Shown here one piece after another: positions 14,536 to 16,595 of a stretch of DNA of 16,595 bases; the stretch's first letter is position 1; each line of letters opens with the position of its first letter. Origin of the DNA: JANOBJ01 sp031411575 (GTDB taxonomy: Bacteria > Pseudomonadota > Gammaproteobacteria > Burkholderiales > Burkholderiaceae_C); contig JANOBJ010000047.1 of assembly GCA_031411575.1 (NCBI GenBank), positions 1 through 16,595 on the forward strand. Direction: 5' to 3'. Made by a program: the position numbers and the translations under genes. The notes beneath the pieces were generated by a model. That model had not been told where the DNA came from, searched no databases, and saw only the letters and a list, made by a program, of their open reading frames with translations.

Positions 14536-14550
14536 ATTTACCTCAAAAAA
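14485..14550 (+). repeat. Dispersed stem-loop repeat, copy B, inside the start of the sugar dehydrogenase gene
   Basis: GCTAT...ATAGC (14486-14502) followed by AATGACCACTGGATGCGCAC, AACAGGC and an A-run gives the same layout as copy A. It is on the opposite strand to the dehydrogenase gene and overlaps codons 1-17 and the ribosome-binding site. Where copy A has CCG, copy B has CAT (14533-14535), which is the start codon in reverse complement. Confidence 0.8.
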
Positions 14551-14581
14551 TGGCGGTAAAGGACGTTTTTGGCCGGTCAGC

Positions 14582-14634
14582 CCCGGGGTGACCACAGGCT
14601 CGGCACTGGGTCACTATTTCAGCACCACCCCGGG
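14582..14634. repeat. Long-spaced 9-bp inverted repeat upstream of the sugar dehydrogenase
   Basis: CCCGGGGTG (14582-14590) and CACCCCGGG (14626-14634) are perfect complements with 35 nt between them, about 50-100 bp upstream of the dehydrogenase ATG. It may be a regulatory site or leader structure; no function can be assigned. The rest of the 245-nt gap holds the hairpin at 14719. Confidence 0.35.
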
Positions 14635-14718
14635 TGGCGGCGCCAAGCTCAGGCGAAAGGCCTTCAGGCGCGGTTCAATTTAGGCCCTGCGCTGCCTCGC
14701 CAAAGCGGGAGGCTGCAC

Positions 14719-14750
14719 CCGCAGCGGCCGGGTGGCGCTTGCCGCTGCGG
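14719..14750 (-). terminator. Strong GC hairpin after the EthD-like gene
   Basis: A perfect 10-bp stem (CCGCAGCGGC with GCCGCTGCGG, 12-nt loop) lies about 30 nt beyond the EthD-like stop. It is probably a terminator or 3' stabiliser for that transcript. It lacks a T-run, so intrinsic termination is uncertain. Confidence 0.45.
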
Positions 14751-14780
14751 TAGACGCAAACGTTCGGGCGGGCGCCAGCC

Positions 14781-15089
14781 CTACACCTTGGCGGTGTCGG
14801 CCATCATCACGTCCACCCCTGCCGAGGCGAAGTTGGCCAGATCGGCTGCTGTCGCCTGGCCTTGCGAAGACGACATCGCTGCGCCGATGGCCTCCATCGA
14901 GTCGAATTCCAGCACGGCAACGAGGTAAACCGCGTGCTTGCCGCCCATGCCCATCACCGCGCCGCGCGTGACCTCGTAGCTGCGCAAACCTGGCAGCGTC
15001 TTGGCCAGCGGCACGTGCGTACCGTAGTAATACTTGTCGAACGCAGCCGGGTCCTTGGGCTGCTGGTAGACCGCGAAAAGCTTGGCCAT
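14781..15089 (-). CDS. EthD-family small protein
   Basis: A 102-residue dimeric alpha/beta-barrel type protein of the EthD family. It shows the family opening (KLFAVYQQPKDPAAFDKYY, 3-21), the HVPLAKTLPGLRSYEV segment (25-40) with His25, and a C-terminal region that in relatives forms a second strand. EthD was first described as an accessory protein for ETBE breakdown. Members are found beside many aromatic and ether catabolic genes, and their activity is mostly unknown. The ATG at 15089 has AAAGGA 5 nt upstream. It stands apart, with gaps over 200 nt on both sides, so it is probably a single-gene transcript. Confidence 0.87.
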   Translation of the reverse strand: MAKLFAVYQQPKDPAAFDKYYYGTHVPLAKTLPGLRSYEVTRGAVMGMGGKHAVYLVAVLEFDSMEAIGAAMSSSQGQATAADLANFASAGVDVMMADTAKV

Positions 15090-15208
15090 ACATGTCCTTT
15101 GGGTTACCCGCGGCCCGGGCTGGTGCCCGCATGGCTTGGTGACGGTATCGACAGCGCACGGCTGTGTCAACACGTGCGGGGCGGGTGCGGACGATCCAGC
15201 CGGGGTCT

Positions 15209-15256
15209 GAGGCAACCCGACAGATAACCCGGGAGGTAACCCGGCGCCTTACCCGG
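15209..15256. repeat. Four tandem 12-bp units between the EthD-like and DM13 genes
   Basis: Four consecutive 12-bp units, consensus GAGGTAACCCGG, fill these 48 bp (GAGGCAACCCGA, CAGATAACCCGG, GAGGTAACCCGG, CGCCTTACCCGG). A further TTACCCG lies apart at 15104-15110. The units sit in the 214-nt gap upstream of the EthD-like gene and downstream of the DM13 gene. Nothing else is recognisable there except the REP-like motif at 15275 and a stop-codon hairpin. Confidence 0.7.
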
Positions 15257-15274
15257 TTTTTTCGGGCCCCGATT

Positions 15275-15286
15275 TCTGACCCCGAT
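15275..15286. repeat. REP-like TCTGACCCCGAT motif, left copy
   Basis: The 12-mer TCTGACCCCGAT occurs here, just beyond the DM13 gene stop, and again at 16546 beyond the other end of the two-gene unit. Motifs of this GGGGTCAGA type are common in REP/RAYT-like repeats of proteobacteria; that link is from memory. Confidence 0.5.
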
Positions 15287-15290
15287 AACC

Positions 15291-15311
15291 ACCGGTTTTG
15301 CCGTTACCGGT
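15291..15311 (-). terminator. ACCGGT hairpin spanning the DM13 stop codon
   Basis: ACCGGT (15291-15296) and ACCGGT (15306-15311) are complementary with a 9-nt loop, and the stem overlaps the TAA stop at 15304. It could mark the transcript's 3' end together with the GC-rich repeats that follow. No T-run directly follows the stem. Confidence 0.3.
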
Positions 15312-15771
15312 ACTTCGCCGCCGTGATGAACTGCCCGAACGACTCGCACCACACGATGACGGTGGTGTAGCGCGCCGGGTCTGTGCCCTCAGGCAGCGGC
15401 ACCACAAAGTTGTTGAAGGTCTTGACGTCGCCCACGCGCAGCATCAGCGGCTTGAGGCGCGCAAAGTCGGCCTCGGTTTCGACAAACTCGGGCGACAGGT
15501 ACAGCTTGTAGTCCGGCCCCGGCGCCAGCGCGCCCGAAAGCGCCACGCTGCGCGGCCCCACCGATACCGTGCCCTCGCCCCAGTGCAACGCGTCGCTGTC
15601 TTTCAGGTCTCGCCTGAACTGCCCGGTGAACGTGGCCCCGCTGGCCTGCGCCGTCACCTCGGCCACCGTGGGCGCGGGCGGCGCCGTCAGGATGGGCAGC
15701 GCGTAGATGCCCAGCGCAAAACCGGCGGCCAGGGCCAGGGCGTGGGTGAGGAGGAGGAGGATTTTTTTCAT
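15304..15771 (-). CDS. DM13-domain membrane-anchored or exported protein
   Basis: A 155-residue protein. Residues 1-30 are a signal peptide or anchor (MKKILLLLTH then a hydrophobic run). The remainder matches the DM13 domain: FTGQFRRDLKDSDALHWGEGTVSV (48-71), a YKLYLSPEF strand (88-96), and the conserved C-terminal cysteine in VIVWCESFGQFITAAKY (138-154). DM13 domains have been proposed to take part in extracytoplasmic redox or electron transfer through that cysteine; direct evidence is thin. The ATG at 15771 overlaps the stop of the upstream gene by 4 nt (ATGA), so the two are translationally coupled and probably work together. Confidence 0.88.
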   Translation of the reverse strand: MKKILLLLTHALALAAGFALGIYALPILTAPPAPTVAEVTAQASGATFTGQFRRDLKDSDALHWGEGTVSVGPRSVALSGALAPGPDYKLYLSPEFVETEADFARLKPLMLRVGDVKTFNNFVVPLPEGTDPARYTTVIVWCESFGQFITAAKYR

Positions 15772-16469
15772 GGGCGGAGGGTCGTGGCGGCTTGCGGGTT
15801 TCTTTCAGCGCCTTCCCCCAAGGGCCGGCACGCTCTGAGCAGACCCACGGCGGCATCGTCCAGAAAGAGTCCGGAGCCGAAGAAGTTCCACTTCATGTAA
15901 GCGAAATCGTCCTTCATCTGCTCGCACCCGTCTGGCCAGGTGTACGGCGCGGGGTGTAGGACAGGAACGATCCTTTCCATGAACACGATTCGGTCCGCGC
16001 CCTTCAGGCGGTCCTGCTGGTCAAGCGCCGAGCGAAGCGCCTTCTTGGTGTGCGAATACGGCGGATCGAGGGCGATGAAAAACAGGTCTGAACTGGGCAG
16101 CTTTTGCCGCAGAGTCCGTGCGTCCACCTTGTCGCGCTGGGCGGTTTCATTGATCGGCAGCCGGGGGTTGTTCCCTGCCCGCTGCCGCTCGGCGACCGCC
16201 TGCAAAAGCGCCGCGTGGGAGTCCACCAGTTGCGCGGAATCGAGGGTCCGGACAATCACGCGGGTCGTGCGGGGCTTGCCGTCTTTGGCTGCAAACACGT
16301 CAGACCAATCCAGAGCCTTGGATTTGTCGGCGCGCATATCGATGACAAAAAGATAGTCGTCGTCCGTCGTGGGGTCAGAGAAAGCCCGGTACAAGCCAAA
16401 GCCTGCCAGGGCCAGCAGCACAATCAGCAGGAGGGCTCGGTTTCGGGTGGGCGGCGCAAGTCTGTACAC
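15768..16469 (-). CDS. Unknown membrane-anchored protein, GTG start
   Basis: I do not recognise this 233-residue protein. Residues 10-27 form one hydrophobic segment after a basic N-terminus, so it is a single-pass inner-membrane protein or carries an uncleaved signal. The rest should face the periplasm. Visible features are DDDYLFVIDMRADKSKALDW (36-55), VIVRTLDSAQLVDSHAALLQAV (71-92), DLFFIALDPPYSH (128-140) and a part with Cys182 and Cys214. The start is a GTG at 16469 without a clear Shine-Dalgarno sequence; the frame is closed by a stop at 16536, so no other good start exists upstream. It ends with the ATGA overlap that couples it to the DM13 gene. Its base composition looks less GC-rich than its neighbours, a hint of separate origin, not measured. 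Confidence 0.7.
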   Translation of the reverse strand: MYRLAPPTRNRALLLIVLLALAGFGLYRAFSDPTTDDDYLFVIDMRADKSKALDWSDVFAAKDGKPRTTRVIVRTLDSAQLVDSHAALLQAVAERQRAGNNPRLPINETAQRDKVDARTLRQKLPSSDLFFIALDPPYSHTKKALRSALDQQDRLKGADRIVFMERIVPVLHPAPYTWPDGCEQMKDDFAYMKWNFFGSGLFLDDAAVGLLRACRPLGEGAERNPQAATTLRP

Positions 16470-16535
16470 GGTGAGTTGGGCGCGGTCAGGCTGGGTTGAG
16501 AGTCTGACGGCGATGAAGTCTGGATACCGGGAGAT

Positions 16536-16583
16536 TTAATTGGACTCTGACCCCGATTTCCTTCGGAATCAGACCCCGATTCA
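16536..16583. repeat. REP-like element at the right edge
   Basis: TCTGACCCCGATT (16546-16558) and TCAGACCCCGATT (16569-16581) lie in tandem, with a short hairpin GATTTCC/GGAATC between them, directly upstream of the unknown gene. The same 12-mer is at 15275, so the motif brackets the two-gene unit. The sequence may continue beyond the window. Confidence 0.55.
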
Positions 16584-16595
16584 ACGCTCGCTGCC

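Overview
The window is GC-rich, densely packed DNA, almost certainly from a betaproteobacterium of the Burkholderiales, most likely Comamonadaceae. The base composition, the gene types and a dispersed repeat with a TGCTAT...ATAGC stem-loop (three copies) point that way. The assignment is an inference; no rRNA or housekeeping marker is present. I found 18 protein-coding genes, all on the minus strand except one short-chain dehydrogenase. I found no tRNA, rRNA, CRISPR array or intact insertion sequence.

Layout in window coordinates; minus-strand genes are transcribed from high to low positions. (1) 134-2764 is a probable four-gene operon: a short-chain dehydrogenase-like protein carrying the full halohydrin dehalogenase signature, a LigB/DODA-type extradiol dioxygenase, a DUF2867-like protein and an unknown protein. 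(2) 2921-5697 holds a Tat-exported multicopper oxidase with a methionine-rich insert, preceded by a perfect FNR/Anr-type box placed correctly for activation, and then a membrane fatty acid desaturase. (3) 5770-8264 holds a YbaY-META two-domain envelope protein, a TerC-family membrane protein and a zeta-type glutathione S-transferase (maleylacetoacetate isomerase-like). (4) 8360-11463 holds an exported gamma-glutamyltranspeptidase and, divergently, a classical short-chain dehydrogenase. (5) 11515-14535 holds a small unknown protein, a GNAT acetyltransferase, a GRDP-like membrane protein with a Gly/Asp tail, and an exported PQQ-type sugar dehydrogenase. (6) 14781-16469 holds an EthD-like protein and a translationally coupled pair, an unknown membrane-anchored protein and a DM13-domain protein. 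Repeated TCTGACCCCGAT motifs flank that pair.

No single pathway ties the whole window together. Envelope and redox functions recur: multicopper oxidase, DM13, sugar dehydrogenase, gamma-glutamyltranspeptidase and YbaY-META. So do possible detoxification or catabolic enzymes: halohydrin dehalogenase-like, extradiol dioxygenase, GST and EthD.

The two most striking points are these. The first gene of the left operon, which would normally be annotated as a generic SDR, matches the T-X4-F-X-G and S-X12-Y-X3-R signature of halohydrin dehalogenases. And the start codon, ribosome-binding region and signal-peptide core of the sugar dehydrogenase are made from a copy of the dispersed repeat.
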